Part shown: positions 11,451 to 23,385 of the stretch, piece after piece
How positions within the stretch are numbered: the stretch's first letter is position 1
Layout: each line of letters begins with the position of its first letter
Assembly (NCBI GenBank): GCA_039707465.1
Contig: CM077644.1
Coordinates: 147,134,962 to 147,198,961 of the forward strand
Reading direction: 5' to 3'
Length of the DNA: 64,000 bases
DNA from: Rhabdophis nuchalis
Lineage: Eukaryota > Chordata > Lepidosauria > Squamata > Natricidae
Notes under the pieces: model-generated
The model's database searches: none
Told to the model about the DNA's origin: nothing
The model's input: only the letters and a program-made list of their open reading frames with translations
Made by a program: the position numbers and the translations under genes

Positions 11451-11957
11451 CATTAAACATTTTTTAAATAGTTCACACTCATAGTCCTTTAGTTAGGCTT
11501 AATTTCTAATTCATATTATCTATATTTACACCTTTCCTGCATTTGTGTGTAATCTTGCATAAAGCTATTCATTAATTTCTCAAACGTGGTCCCTTCGTTT
11601 CCAGTTACTTAGCATTGGTTTTTCAATTAATAAGCTTTTTTTTCATTTATATCATCAGTTCAAAGGCAATTTTTGCTCAGAATGTCACTCCACATTATGG
11701 AAAAGAGTAATTGTACAACAGCATTATGTGGAAATAGATGGAGAGAAATAAGCGTTTCCTACTTTCCACAGAATCTAGAACTTAAATCAGAAGAATCTGA
11801 CTTTTTTTTTTTAATCTGGCAACTTGAAACTGAAGGACATAAAGCATTTCTTGGGTGAGAACTACTCCCTTAAAATCCCTCATGATCAAACAGTAGGCAA
11901 CTCCTTGTGGTCAAGAGCTCCTGGTGGTTGCAGAAATACCTTTCATATATCATAGAG

Positions 11958-12072
11958 CAGTGCTTCTCAACCTTGGCCCACCTGAAGATGCGTGGACTTC
12001 AGCTCTGCTGGCTGGGGGATTCTGGGAGTTGAAGTCCACACATCTTCAGGTGACCAAGGTTGAGAAACACTG
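11958..12072. mobile_element. Palindromic hAT MITE (copy 3) with perfect TSD
   Basis: Ends CAGTGCTTCTC and GAGAAACACTG, with perfect 8-bp TSD TCATAGAG on both sides (11950-11957, 12073-12080). One arm is shortened by about 20 bp next to the centre. Confidence 0.9.
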
Positions 12073-12377
12073 TCATAGAGTCATCAGAGTGAGATGAAAG
12101 CTTAAAGGTTCATGCTCAGAGACCACAAGCCTAGTCAAAAAAACAGCTTCAAATCTTGGTCTATCTACTCCAGGAAGGCATGGAGGTTTCTAGGGATATA
12201 AATGCTGGAGACACCACCTGGCCTATGATCCACCTACTCCCTCCACAGTAGAATTATGAGGGTGATGGGTAAAAATTTTGAGTTTCACCTGTTGGCCATG
12301 ATGAAACCTTCCCATTTCATTGTCCTTCTCAAGATAGTAGAAGTAAAATCATGGGCAGAACACAAGAAATTATAGTA

Positions 12378-13226
12378 CAGTGGTACCTCGCTTCACGAAC
12401 GCGTCTCTTCACGACCAATTCGGAGCACGATCAGAAATTTTCCAAAAAATGTGCTCCGCTGCACGAACTCCGCCTCGCTGCACGAACTCCGCGTGGCGGC
12501 CGGTCCATTGAGGGCGCAGGCGAATTGTGAGTTCGCACTGCGCCTTTTCCGGGCTGCACCCTGCTGCGGTTGTTGTGAGTGATGGGGACGGGTGTGTGTG
12601 TGTAAGCGAAGGTGGGGGGGGAGGGAGAGCTGCCTTCCCGGCCGGACTTTGCAGCTTTCGCCCGTCCCTTTCCTGACTCGGCGCTTCTGCTTGTCAGGAC
12701 GCTTCCCAAAGCCAGCAGCCACGCGGCCAGCCACTCCGTTTCTCCGTCTTACTCATCGGTCGCCTCTCGGGGTCCGGACCCGCCGCCCCCGCGCCGCTGC
12801 CGTTCCACCCTCACCAGCCCGGTGGCGGCGGCGGCGGCGGGTCCAGACCCCAAGAGGCGACCGATGAGTAAGACGGAGAAACGGAGTGGCTGGCCGCGCG
12901 GCTGCTGGCTTTGGGAAGCGTCCCGACAAGCAGAAGCGCCGAGTCCGGAAAGAGACGGGCGAAAGAGACGGGCGAAACTCATGCTGGCTTGCTCCATCGC
13001 CCCTCAGCTGCTTTACATTGAACCCTATGGGAAACTGTGCCTCTCTTCAGGACCAATTTGCAACGCGAACAGAGTCCGTTCAAAAATCACGACCCAAAAA
13101 CAAGGTCAGAACGGATTAACCGGATTTACATTGAACCCTATGGGAAATTGTGCCTTGCTTCACGACCATTTCGGATCGCGACCAGAGTCATTTCACCAAT
13201 TAAGTTCGTGAAGCGAGGTACCACTG
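12378..13226. mobile_element. 849-bp TA-flanked CpG-rich hairpin transposon (Tigger/mariner-like MITE)
   Basis: Terminal inverted repeats CAGTGGTACCTCGCTTCACG and its complement at 13207-13226 are flanked by TA on both sides, the target of Tc1/mariner/pogo transposons. The interior contains a long inverted repeat (about 12650-12770 against 12860-12965), very rich in CpG. The right half has near-repeats of ACATTGAACCCTATGGGAAA at about 13014 and 13127. No transposase is encoded. Confidence 0.85.
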
Positions 13227-13239
13227 TATCCCAAAGAAC

Positions 13240-14680
13240 ACTACAAATTAAAAGTGATGTCTTTTCTTAAGAAAACCTTTTTCCTCTGGTTCATCAAGAT
13301 GCAGGACACATCAGTTATCCTTCTCTAGACAACTTAAGTCCCAAGCAATAAAGAAGCAACACTGACAACCAACTTAGAAATGGCACGTTAAGGAATGGAA
13401 GCAGGGAAGATTGGCCAAAACCCTGTACATTCCAGAAAAAGACACTGACTTCCCATTCCCTTGCAATTCAGCCATGCAAATGTTGTATACAAAAAAAAAT
13501 TACAAAGTGATACAGGTTTATAATAACTAACCTTATAAGGATGGGCAAAACTGTATTTCCCTAACCTTCAGCTGTGCCGCCAAAAACTGTGATATACAAA
13601 AGTGCCAGAATGGATGGGAGTGAAAAACTCCAGCCCTGTCTATCAGTATGACCTATCACTAACAGTTTGGGAGTCATTGTTCATCCTTTGTGGCTTTGGT
13701 GTGATTTCCAGCTCCCTACATATTGTCCAGCAAAATAAGCTGTCTGCTTTCCTGCACTTGAGTGATGATTCTGCTCCATCATTTCAGAGCAGTTCCATCA
13801 CCAAGAGATCCATGTGGTACCCTCAGATGCACTGAGATTGCAATATCCAGCATCAGGAAAATGTCAAGTTGCCAAGCCATCCTGGTATAAAACTTATTAC
13901 ATTTATATATTATGGAATAGAGAGAACCATGTGGCAGGGTGACCTTTGGAACTGCAGCCATTGCGTTTCTTCATTTCAAAAAATGGCAAAAGACCGGGGG
14001 AAGCCACAGCGTTGATTGATAGAGAAGTGTTTCCTGAAGAAATGAGCCAGCCTTCGTTCCATGATATAAAAAAGCAGAGGCCAAAATGCAATGAGGCGGT
14101 CATCTCATTTGGGGCCAATTTCTCTTTATACATGCACAATGCAGTCAAAGAAAGAAGAGGGAGGAAAAGAGGCAAGATCAGGAGGATGCGGGTTAAAGCA
14201 TAATGCGATGTGCCTTCAGCTCGTCTGGAAGCCCATCAACACCCAGCCTAGAGCAAGATGGAAAGGTTAAAAAAAAAACTCCAGGCAAAGGCTTTTGATC
14301 AGGGTATATTACAGATACAGCAGGAACAAGAGAAACTTCTTTATGCAGCTCATCGCCGAGACTTGTTTTGTGGAATGTTTTTGCACTTGGCTGAGGCTCT
14401 TCTTTCTTCTCTCGCAGAAGTAAATAATAAACTAAAACCTCATTCTTTTCCCTCATCACCATCATATATCCATCTCGCATGGTGTCAGAGAGGCAGAAGA
14501 TTAGATGTTTGAATGAAATGTATAGCTAGATAACTAGAAGAACAGAGGATCTGGGATTCTTCAAAGGACAAATCAAAGAAGAATCAGCTGGGTAATTTGT
14601 GAATCAAAGGACTCCCATCCACTCCTGGCTACTCAACACAACTCACTCACTGCTTTTGGTCAGGTTCAACCAGCATTTAT
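13240..14680. other. No gene seen
   Basis: Short open frames at 13600-14500 lack splice context, conserved motifs or codon bias. It may be unique intergenic DNA. Confidence 0.4.
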
Positions 14681-14687
14681 TATTTAC

Positions 14688-15011
14688 TAGCTGATGAACC
14701 AGTGTTGTCTGAGTATTTATTTATAGGGGGGAAATGTCCAAATATAATTTCTACTGTTGGATTTCCCCCCTTACCAGAGGGAGCCCCCTTATGGAGTACT
14801 GTGAAGCCATTACTATGGTAACTCCACTGCACCGTACCGTAGAAACCATTTTATGGTGATATAGTAGAAGCCATTTGAAGGCACAACAGGATGTATTGTA
14901 ACATCAACTACATGTTACATCTGTAGCATGTATCATAAGTTATCTGTGTGTCACGTTTGGTTGAAATTGCTCAAGGCATTCCAGAGTTATGCTGGAACAC
15001 ACACACACACA

Positions 15012-15071
<60 letters not shown>

Positions 15072-15095
15072 GTGCCATTTATACAGAGAGAGATT
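14688..15095. mobile_element. Unclassified dispersed repeat, ACTAGCTGATGAACC start
   Basis: Begins ACTAGCTGATGAACCAGTGT and contains TTTGGTTGAAATTGCTCAAG. It ends in a long (CA)n tract followed by CATTTATACAGAGAGAG. Similar start and end styles are seen at 26437-27215 and 30520-31115. The class is not recognised with confidence. Confidence 0.5.
14997..15071. repeat. (CA)n microsatellite
   Basis: About 75 bp of CA units broken by two TACA interruptions, at the end of the dispersed repeat at 14688. Confidence 0.97.
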
Positions 15096-15454
15096 ATTTT
15101 TTTATTGGTCAACTTTGTATAGCTGCCTATCACACAAAAAGAAACTCTAGGTGGCATACAAGAATTTTTAAAAAAATAGATACAAAAATATAAAAAAATC
15201 CACATTAAAAGTATTATAAAAGATTCCAAGCAATGTCCATGTCATTTTCATAGCCCCACGATGGATGCTTGTAAGAATAACAGAAACAGAAGCTATAAAT
15301 ATTAGGTTGAGATACTGTACTGCAGGTCCAGGTGCCTAAAATCCTATGTCCTAGCCTCGGACACCTCAAACTCAAATTGTTACAAGCAACACACGAGACT
15401 AGATCTTCATCTAAAAGGTTGTAACTCTGGACCCATGTCATCCATTGATACAAA

Positions 15455-15600
15455 AGCCTATGTGTGGCTTTGAGTCAGTTTTTATCTCCTGGCAACTATT
15501 AGGACTACCGGTAGTTCCTGCAATTTTCTTAGCAAGGTTTTTCAGAAGTGGTTTGACATTGCCCATTTCCTAGATCTGAGAGAGAGGGACTTGTTAGGAT
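15455..15600 (-). mobile_element. Fragment of the CORE-type SINE (3' body)
   Basis: The motifs TTTCTTAGCAAGGTTTTTCA and GAAGTGGTTTGACATTGCCC match the 3' body of the family at 41508-41712. The head is missing. Confidence 0.6.
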
Positions 15601-16034
15601 AATCATCCTGATGTTGGGTTGACAATACATATAAGCCAGGATTCTTAAAGAGTATATATAACTTTAAGGACTATGTGGAATCTGGTTGGCTGTACTTCCC
15701 AGCTCAACCATAAAAGGTAGCTGAAAACACAGTTCATTCCCTTTTGTTTTCCTTTGCTTCCTGATTGCCACTGAGGAGGAGCTGAATATGGAAGAAATAT
15801 CATTGTTTGTTTTGATTGTAAGATAATTGTGTTTTGGTGAAGGACTGTTTATTGTTGGAAGAGTTAGTATCACTGTTTGGAAGAAGTATTTTAGTTACTA
15901 CAAAAGGAAATACTATTTATTTTTCCTACTATCAGTGTTTGATAGTTATTGTGTGTTAAAAGCAACGTATCTCTTTACTGTCTGGTATATTGCACTATTC
16001 CGCCTTTATTTTCCAATGGGGGTGTTTTTACCCC

Positions 16035-16150
16035 TAACAGGACTGTCCCAAAGTTACTCAGCTACCTTATGCACTAAGTTGGACTAGAACTCCAAGTCTC
16101 CTGGTTACTAGCCTAGTGTCTTCAGCATTACACCAAACTGCTGTGCCAAA
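16035..16150 (-). mobile_element. Fragment of the CORE-type SINE (head)
   Basis: The motif GGACTAGAACTCCAAGTCTC, followed by TACACCAAACTGCTGTG, is the tRNA-like head seen at 41640-41712. About 430 bp from the 15455-15600 body fragment, so one original SINE may have been split. Confidence 0.5.
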
Positions 16151-16454
16151 AGTGGAGAAGGGCAGAAGGTCTAAGAGTCACACCATGCCAAACAGAGGCA
16201 GCAACCCAGCTATTTCACTTTGGCCACATATTCTTCATTAAACCATGCACTTTTCAAGTCCCTATCTAGGAATGACATAACTAGGGAATCTCATCCCATT
16301 AAGAGCTGTTTCTTTTCTCTCCTGGCTGAACAGACAACACTTTCTTTCCTTTGGTTTTCTCGTTTGCTTTCCCCTTGACTTTCTCTTCCATCTTTTCTCC
16401 TTTGCCATTCCATGCCAGAAGAGAGACTCTCTTGTGCCAACCTACCAGATCCAG

Positions 16455-16566
16455 CTTCCTTCCTTCCTTCCTTCCTTCCTTCCTTCCTTCCTTCCTTCCT
16501 TCCTTCCTTCCTTTCCTTCCTTCCTTCCTTCCTTCCTTCCTCCCTCCCTCCCTCCCTCCCTCCCTT
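16455..16566. repeat. (CTTC)n then (CTCC)n microsatellite
   Basis: About 85 bp of CCTT units followed by CCTC units, all pyrimidine on the plus strand. Confidence 0.97.
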
Positions 16567-16712
16567 CCACAATGGGACAGACCCACCTCCCCTGGTTAAG
16601 CCTTGCCTCCTTGCTGCCCCTTCCCAGAGGATCCAAGAGAACCATCCCCAAGTCCTGAAATGGGCAGGGGTTTCCCCAAAGACAGTCTTATTCAGTGCAA
16701 AAGGGTTGAGGC

Positions 16713-16968
16713 CAGGAGTGCGTTCCTGTACCGGCTAATTGCTGCTTCTCTTTGCTTGCGTGCACGCCCACTGCATATTGCTTGCGCATGCTCAGTTGAC
16801 TGACAATTGTTTTGTGCATGCACAGAAACTTACCGACAACAGCAGAAGAGACCAGGGAACCAGTTCGGTGATGTGGCCGGCCTGGATCGCTGCCGGTTGT
16901 GTGACCCAAGCCAAATCTCCACTACCAGTTTGGCTGAACCGGGCCAAACCAGGAGCAACCCACCTCTG
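16713..16968. mobile_element. hAT-type MITE with perfect TSD GTTGAGGC
   Basis: Left end CAGGAGTGCGTTCC, right end GGAGCAACCCACCTCTG, with perfect 8-bp TSD (16705-16712, 16969-16976). The interior holds GCGCATGC-type alternating purine/pyrimidine stretches. No coding frame. Confidence 0.85.
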
Positions 16969-17346
16969 GTTGAGGCCTCAGAGCAAAATGAATAGGATCA
17001 GAGACAAAGTCACTGCTCTCTCTCATCCCTGACACTGATGCGCATCAGGTTGCATTCATTACATCGGCTCCCCCCCCCCCCCAAATTACAACTATTGAAA
17101 AAGGTAATAGCCATGAATAGCAGCTTTTCACAACTTTGACTCATCCTGCTATTTATTTGGTTTGCTGTAGTCTATAAACCTTAGTTAGAGATTTAATCTG
17201 TTTTGCTTCTTTGTTTTTATATCTCTTCTACTGAAATATTTTTTTTCTCTGATGTATCACAACGGCAGCTCAAACTAGCCACTGTGATTCATCTTCTGTA
17301 TTTGGAAGACTACCAGGCTAACCTGTGTTAGCAAACAACTTTCTTT

Positions 17347-19271
17347 TTTTTTTATATTGAAAAAGTTTTATTGGTTTTACATTTTTTCTGTAGGATAGGG
17401 TAAGGGATACAAAGAAATTTTGAAAGCATTCACGTCGAGGTCGTCGGCTCTTCCGGGACCTCAAAATACATTAATAACAATAAAAAGAAAAACATTTTTC
17501 ATCAAACTACAAAGTGAAAGCGTGTACATATATCTAAATTCTCAATTCAATACTGTCAGTCCTTTACAAAAAATCCAAATACAAATATTATGCAAAATTA
17601 TTCAAAAAGAAAAGTCAAGGCAAAGTTATTTTTTTGATCTAAGTCTCTTGGCAATTGAATCTTCTTTTTCTCCTTCCAGGCCCCCAGTAGGCGGGGCCGC
17701 GGCCCCCTCCGTCCCCCCTGGATCTTCCCCCAGGATAGAGGAATGTTTTTTAAGAAAGGCTTCCGCCTCAGCAACTGTTTTGATCCTCACTCTTCCTCCT
17801 TCCCAGAACACCAGCATCCCTTCGGGTGTCACCCACTTGAACCAAATCCCATGATCAAATAAAATTTTAGACAAGAAGGAAATTTTCCTCCTTGCTTCTC
17901 GAATCTTTCTAGGGATCTGCTTCAAGATAGCAACCTCTTTTTGTTGGTATATTAATGGACTACCTCTCTGCACTTTCAGGATTTCCTCTCTGGTTGACCT
18001 TCTAACAAATTTCACATGTATCTCTCTAGGCACTTCATTTATCCTGGCATATGCTGAGTTAATTCTGTAGGCTAGGTCAATGTCCCCCCTGATCTCATCT
18101 TTAGGTTTTTGTAAATAGTCTGCTAAAATTGTGCTCATAAGATCAGGGAGGCATTCACCAGATTCCTCAAGAACGTTCTGAAATCTCAAAAAATATGTCA
18201 TTCTTTCCATATCTATCCTAGACACATGCCCATTTGTTTCCCCAACCTCTTTAGTAACATTTTTAATCTCTCCCTTGACCCCCGCCCACACCCCTTCCAA
18301 TTCTTCAGTCTTCTGTGTGTTTTCCAGCACTTGCTTCCGTGTGTCCAATAGCTCCTTCTTGAAATTGATGTTTTCTGCCCTCTGGGCTTGAATCTCTTGT
18401 ACCAAAGTTTGTATAACAGTTTCAAGAGAAGCCACCCGTTGTTCTAAACTTGTCAGTGCTGTTTCTTGAGCCATGATTAACTGTTAAAATCAATGCCACC
18501 AAAATGGCGTTTTCAGGGTGGGGTTGGTGAGACTAACCGGGAGCCAAAAGTTCTGATCAAATGACACGCAAATTCGTGAAGCGTTCCATATTAAGAAAAA
18601 ATTTCTTCATTAAAAACCAGAGATAGTCCAAATTGCAAAGAGACACTGGAAATTTTCCATAAACAAAATAGTCAATCAGGAACAAAGAGAGGCCATTTTC
18701 CACCGCCCAGCTCAGAGCCCGCAGGAGAAAGTAGTGAGAGAAATTGTATCAGCCAGACCTAGAAACATTGTTGCAAGCAAGCCGCAATCCACTTTCCCTT
18801 AACGCAAACAGTCAGGATTGAAAATTTCCGCTCCTCGCCGCGAGGAACCATTTCCAAGTGCCGCCGCTTAAATCCGAGGGTTTTTTTTTAAAAAACAAAC
18901 ACCCCCCTCCCAGTCCTTTCAGCCCGGCTGACAGTAGGAAAAAAAAGGTTTTTGAACACTCACTCTCCCCTTGCAGCTGAAGCCTCGGGAAGCCTTCCGA
19001 CATCGACGTTCAGCCCTCTACATAAATGTGAATGGCGCCGACGTCCTTAGGCGAAGGGAGAACCCCCCGCAGCATGTTCTCCTTCACCTAGGCCGCGGCA
19101 AAAGGGTCGCCTCCCCCACCGCCGTGAGGGGGGGCGTCCCTGCCGAGCCGGCCCTACGGGAGACCCCCAAAAAAGGGGCGTCTCGCCCCCGTGGGGGGGG
19201 CAGAAAAAGCAACAAAACGGCGAGCGAGCGCTAGGCTCGCTTGTCGCCGCTGGAGCCGGAACCGGAAGTCC
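17347..19271 (-). mobile_element. ORF1-only L1-like retroposon (HAL1-like), complete with TSD
   Basis: The perfect 16-bp direct repeat GCAAACAACTTTCTTT flanks the element (17331-17346 and 19272-19287). Read on the minus strand it has a GC-rich 5' region of about 800 bp (19271-18475), one intact ORF (18474-17626), a 3' region of about 280 bp, AATAAA, and an A-tail abutting the TSD. No ORF2 (endonuclease/reverse transcriptase) is present. This is the architecture of mammalian HAL1 half-L1 elements, and it would need another L1's ORF2 protein to move. The intact ORF and TSD suggest a fairly young insertion. An internally deleted L1 copy is the alternative. Confidence 0.85.
17626..18474 (-). CDS. 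L1 ORF1-like protein, 282 codons, intact
   Basis: The ORF opens with ATG at 18474 and is uninterrupted to a stop at about 17626. Residues 1-90 form a Leu/Glu/Gln-rich coiled coil. Residues about 90-165 look like the RNA-recognition-type fold (MTYFLRFQNVLEESGE), and about 150-235 like the C-terminal domain (REIHVKFVRRSTREEILK, then IPRKIREARRK). This is the domain order of L1 ORF1p, a trimeric RNA-binding chaperone of the retrotransposition particle. The C-terminus ends in a Gly/Ala-rich then basic tail. It is a transposon protein, not a host gene. The family call is by pattern and has not been searched. Confidence 0.8.
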   Translation of the reverse strand: MAQETALTSLEQRVASLETVIQTLVQEIQAQRAENINFKKELLDTRKQVLENTQKTEELEGVWAGVKGEIKNVTKEVGETNGHVSRIDMERMTYFLRFQNVLEESGECLPDLMSTILADYLQKPKDEIRGDIDLAYRINSAYARINEVPREIHVKFVRRSTREEILKVQRGSPLIYQQKEVAILKQIPRKIREARRKISFLSKILFDHGIWFKWVTPEGMLVFWEGGRVRIKTVAEAEAFLKKHSSILGEDPGGTEGAAAPPTGGLEGEKEDSIAKRLRSKK

Positions 19272-19289
19272 GCAAACAACTTTCTTTAT

Positions 19290-19924
19290 CTGCAATAGGG
19301 ATGGCCAGTTTATCCTGGCTGGATATGAGGCACATTATACCCAACTCATACATCTGAAGAAGAACACTAGGCTGGAAATAAATGGACCAGACCTTTTCAA
19401 GACAAAAGGAAGCAGTATTTCCAACTCTTGTCTACTCTGGGGTATCCCATACTACCTACCTGACTACTTCACTCTTGCATGGTTGGCTTGTACGCAATTC
19501 TATAGGAGATGACCAGCCTGAACTGGAGGGAGGGATCAAACTTGTCAAAGTCATGAGTCCCTTCGCACCCACAAGAGATTTAAGTATACCTCACCATGAA
19601 TTCTTTCTACCCTTATCTACCCACAATTTCCTTTGGCCATTAGTAGTTCAGATTCTTGCAGAAAGCTTAAGCTTGCAATAAATCTTTATATCCGTTTGAA
19701 CTGCCTGGATCTCCTGATCTCCCTGGTGCTTGACATGTTCCTTCAATTAAACAACTTCCTCTATCAGGACCCTAGAAGATAATCCAGACAAGAAGTATAA
19801 ACAAGACTACTATCTCCATTTTTTTTAAAATTGTAAGGCTACATTAACAGAACTTTGCACGACTGAAAGTATTTCTCCTCTCCTTTCATTTTACTCTTCA
19901 GGAAGCAAGGAAGGGTCCATTTTG
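19290..19924. other. No gene seen
   Basis: A 99-codon open frame (19382-19681) resembles no family I know. Taken as chance. Confidence 0.35.
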
Positions 19925-20112
19925 AAATGTTTCCCAACCTTGACTGGGCTCGAGGTTCATTCAGCCTCCCATCCTTCCGAGGGCAGTAAAACAAGGACTC
20001 AGATTGTTGGGGGCAATATGGAAATAATGCTTCTACACTGTAAACAGCCCAGACAGTGTTGTAAAGCTCTATGGGGTGGTATATAAATCTAAATGTTATT
20101 GCTGTTGATATT
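19925..20112 (+). mobile_element. 5'-truncated copy of the CTATTG-tailed SINE
   Basis: The body motifs CTCCCATCCTTCCGAGG, AGATTGTTGGGGGCAATATG and GGTATATAAATCTAAATG match the copy at 55796-56036. The tRNA-like head is missing. Confidence 0.7.
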
Positions 20113-20400
20113 CCTACACTGCCCCTCCTTCCCTGGGCTGAGATATCCTTTACGCACCTGTTGTCCAATCTATGGCTCTCACTCTCCCAACACCATTTCC
20201 ACATGTCATTACAGGAAGTGCAATTCCTCTGAAGAAGTACCTACCTTCCGGAATGATGGGGGGACTCCCAAGAACAGATGCCCTCCAGATGCCCTCTTTT
20301 CAGGCAGGCCTTTGATGGGGAACAGTGTAACACCTCACTTCATTGCCCTTGCCAACATAGGCCTTTATTTTTTATTAATTCTACTCTAATGTCTGATTAA

Positions 20401-20696
20401 GGGACATGGTGGCTCAGTGGCTATGACGCTGAGCTTGCCGATCAGAAAGGTTGCCAGTTCAGTGGTTCAAATCCCTAGTGCCGCGTAACAGAGTGAGCCC
20501 CCATTACTTGTCCCAGCTTCTGCCAACCTAGCTCCTAGTTCCGTGCACCTTCGGCGTTTAGTCATGCCAGCCACATGACCACGGAGACATCTTCGGACAG
20601 CGCTGGCTCTTCGGCTTTGAAATGGAGATAAGCACCGTCCCCTAGAGTCAGGAACGACTAGCACATATGTGTGAGGGGAACCTTTACCTTACCTTA
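20401..20696 (+). mobile_element. Sauria-type tRNA-derived SINE with internal deletion
   Basis: The head GGGACATGGTGGCTCAGTGG and the tail ACCTTTACCTTACCTTA are present. About 60-70 bp of the body found in other copies (the TGCAAGTAGAAAAATAGG part) is missing at about 20532. Confidence 0.85.
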
Positions 20697-20959
20697 ATGT
20701 CTGATTGTTATGAGTCATCTAGGGTTGTTGGAATCAGGCAGCATATAAGTTGAATATGTTGTTGTTGTTTCATCTTTCAGAATGGCAGCATAGAATCCTG
20801 ATGGTTGGCCTGCCTCAGAAGAAGATGATGGAGGTTAAGAATCCTTTCCTGGAGTCTACAAGATCCTTTCTACCAATAAAGAGCCTATCTCTCAACAAAG
20901 CAGTCAAGTCTAATTAAACATACCCATTTCCATTTCCAAGTAATATCCATGTTCTTAAG

Positions 20960-21073
20960 CAGGGGTCTCCAACCTTTGCAACTTTAAGTCTGAAGGACTT
21001 CAGCTTTGCTGGCTGGAGAATTCTGGGAGCTGAAGTCCTTCAGACTTAAAGTTGCAAAGGTTGGAGACCCCTG
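20960..21073. mobile_element. Palindromic hAT MITE (copy 4)
   Basis: Ends CAGGGGTCTCC and GGAGACCCCTG, with TSD TTCTTAAG / TTCTTGAG (7 of 8). The arms are almost identical, around a central TTTGCTGGCTGG. Confidence 0.9.
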
Positions 21074-21639
21074 TTCTTGAGAATCCATCCTTCAATTAGA
21101 AAGAGTTGGACAATTTGTGTATCAAATCCATTCATCGGATATTTTATTATTTATTTATTTAAACCATTTATATGGCCAACCATCTCATAAATGTTACTTT
21201 GGCTGTGTACATGGATTGAAAACCACAATGTACAAAACCAGTCACAATGCCCACTGTAACAAACAAACAATGCCAACTCATAACAAGAACATTAACTAGC
21301 AGAGCACACCTAACCATTTGGTCCAATGCCTGGAGAAATAGGAAGAAGTTTGACTTACCAATGCTTAAAACAGGAGTAGGGGAATAGTTTAAGAGTAGAT
21401 ATATGCAGTGTGCTCCACACTCTTTGTTTCATCTTTAATTTGGGGGGAGCGCCGTGGTGGTGGTGAGAAACTTCACTCCTTAAAAATAATCAAAATGTGT
21501 TCCTTTTGTATGATTCTGCTGATGATCTTGCAGATTGGGTCAATATTTTTCAAACTTGGATCCCCAGATGCTTAAAACTCCCAGTTACTCCTGGAAACAC
21601 TGGATACCTGTGTGTCCAGTAGACTCCAGCATGGTAGCC

Positions 21640-22395
<756 letters not shown>

Positions 22396-23052
22396 GCAAT
22401 TCTACTGCAATACTCTCTACATGGGGCTTCCCTTGAGGTGCACTCGAAAGCTACAGTTAGTCCAGAATGCAGCCGCGCGGGTGATCACGGGAGCCCCGAG
22501 ACACTCCCATGTAACACCGATCCTGTGCGAACTGCACTGGCTTCCTGTGGTCTTTCGGGTGCGCTTCAAGGTTCTGACGACCATCTTTAAAGCGCTCCAT
22601 GGCTCGGGGCCTAGTTATATACGAGACCGTCTCCTGCCCCATACATCCCTTCGGCCGATCCGCTCCCACAGAGAGGGCCTTCTCAGGGTGCCGTCGGCCG
22701 GACAATGCCGACTGGCGACACCTAGGGGAAGAGCCTTCTCTGTGGCGGGCCCTGCTCTTTGGAACGACCTACCCCCTGAATTGCGTACCATCTCGGACCT
22801 CCGCCTCTTCCGCCAGTGTCTAAAGACACATCTCTTTCAGCAAGCCAGCCTAGCCTAACCTCCCGTCGGGGCTATTTTAGATAGTTTTAAACTGGGGGTT
22901 TTAATTTGGATTTTAGCATAGGATTGTAATTTAATATGTTTTTAAATTCTGTATTTTATTGTTTTGTATGTTTTTAAATTCCTGTGCACTGCCCTGGGTC
23001 CTTCGTGGAGAAGGGCGGGATATAAATTTGATTAAAATAAAATAAAAATAAA
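22396..23052 (+). mobile_element. L2-like LINE 3' end (reverse transcriptase C-terminus)
   Basis: A 145-codon open stretch (22421-22858) starts [20 protein letters not shown] and contains [20 protein letters not shown] and [12 protein letters not shown], the conserved tail of L2/CR1-superclade reverse transcriptases. It ends with GGGCGGGATATAAATTTG and an AAAT-rich tail. 5'-truncated. Confidence 0.85.
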
Positions 23053-23385
23053 TGAGATGTTTTAACAAAATATCTCCCTGTCCCACTAGATTTCAGATTA
23101 AAATCAAAATCTTCTTCATACAAAATACATGCTTTCTGTTTCAAGGGAATTTTCTTGAGAAAAAAAATCATATTAGGAGAAATGATGAATTCAGGTTTAA
23201 CAAATTCAATTATCAAGGCAGTCATCTCATGGTGCCAATTGCACACACAATGGCTCTGTGATTTATCCCCAACTTTCTTGTTGTCTGTGTACTGTTCAGA
23301 TTTAAAAAATAATAATTTCACGGACAGACTTGTAAATTCCATAGAGTAGAAATAAAGTGCAACAAATATTTAGAAAGCTCTAAAG

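Noticed and set aside
12592..13211. 199-codon GC-rich open frame, possible gene with CpG island
   Set aside because: It lies inside a TA-flanked hairpin transposon; the open frame follows from high GC content and inverted structure.
14928..15193. His/Thr-rich open frames
   Set aside because: Caused by the (CA)n microsatellite.
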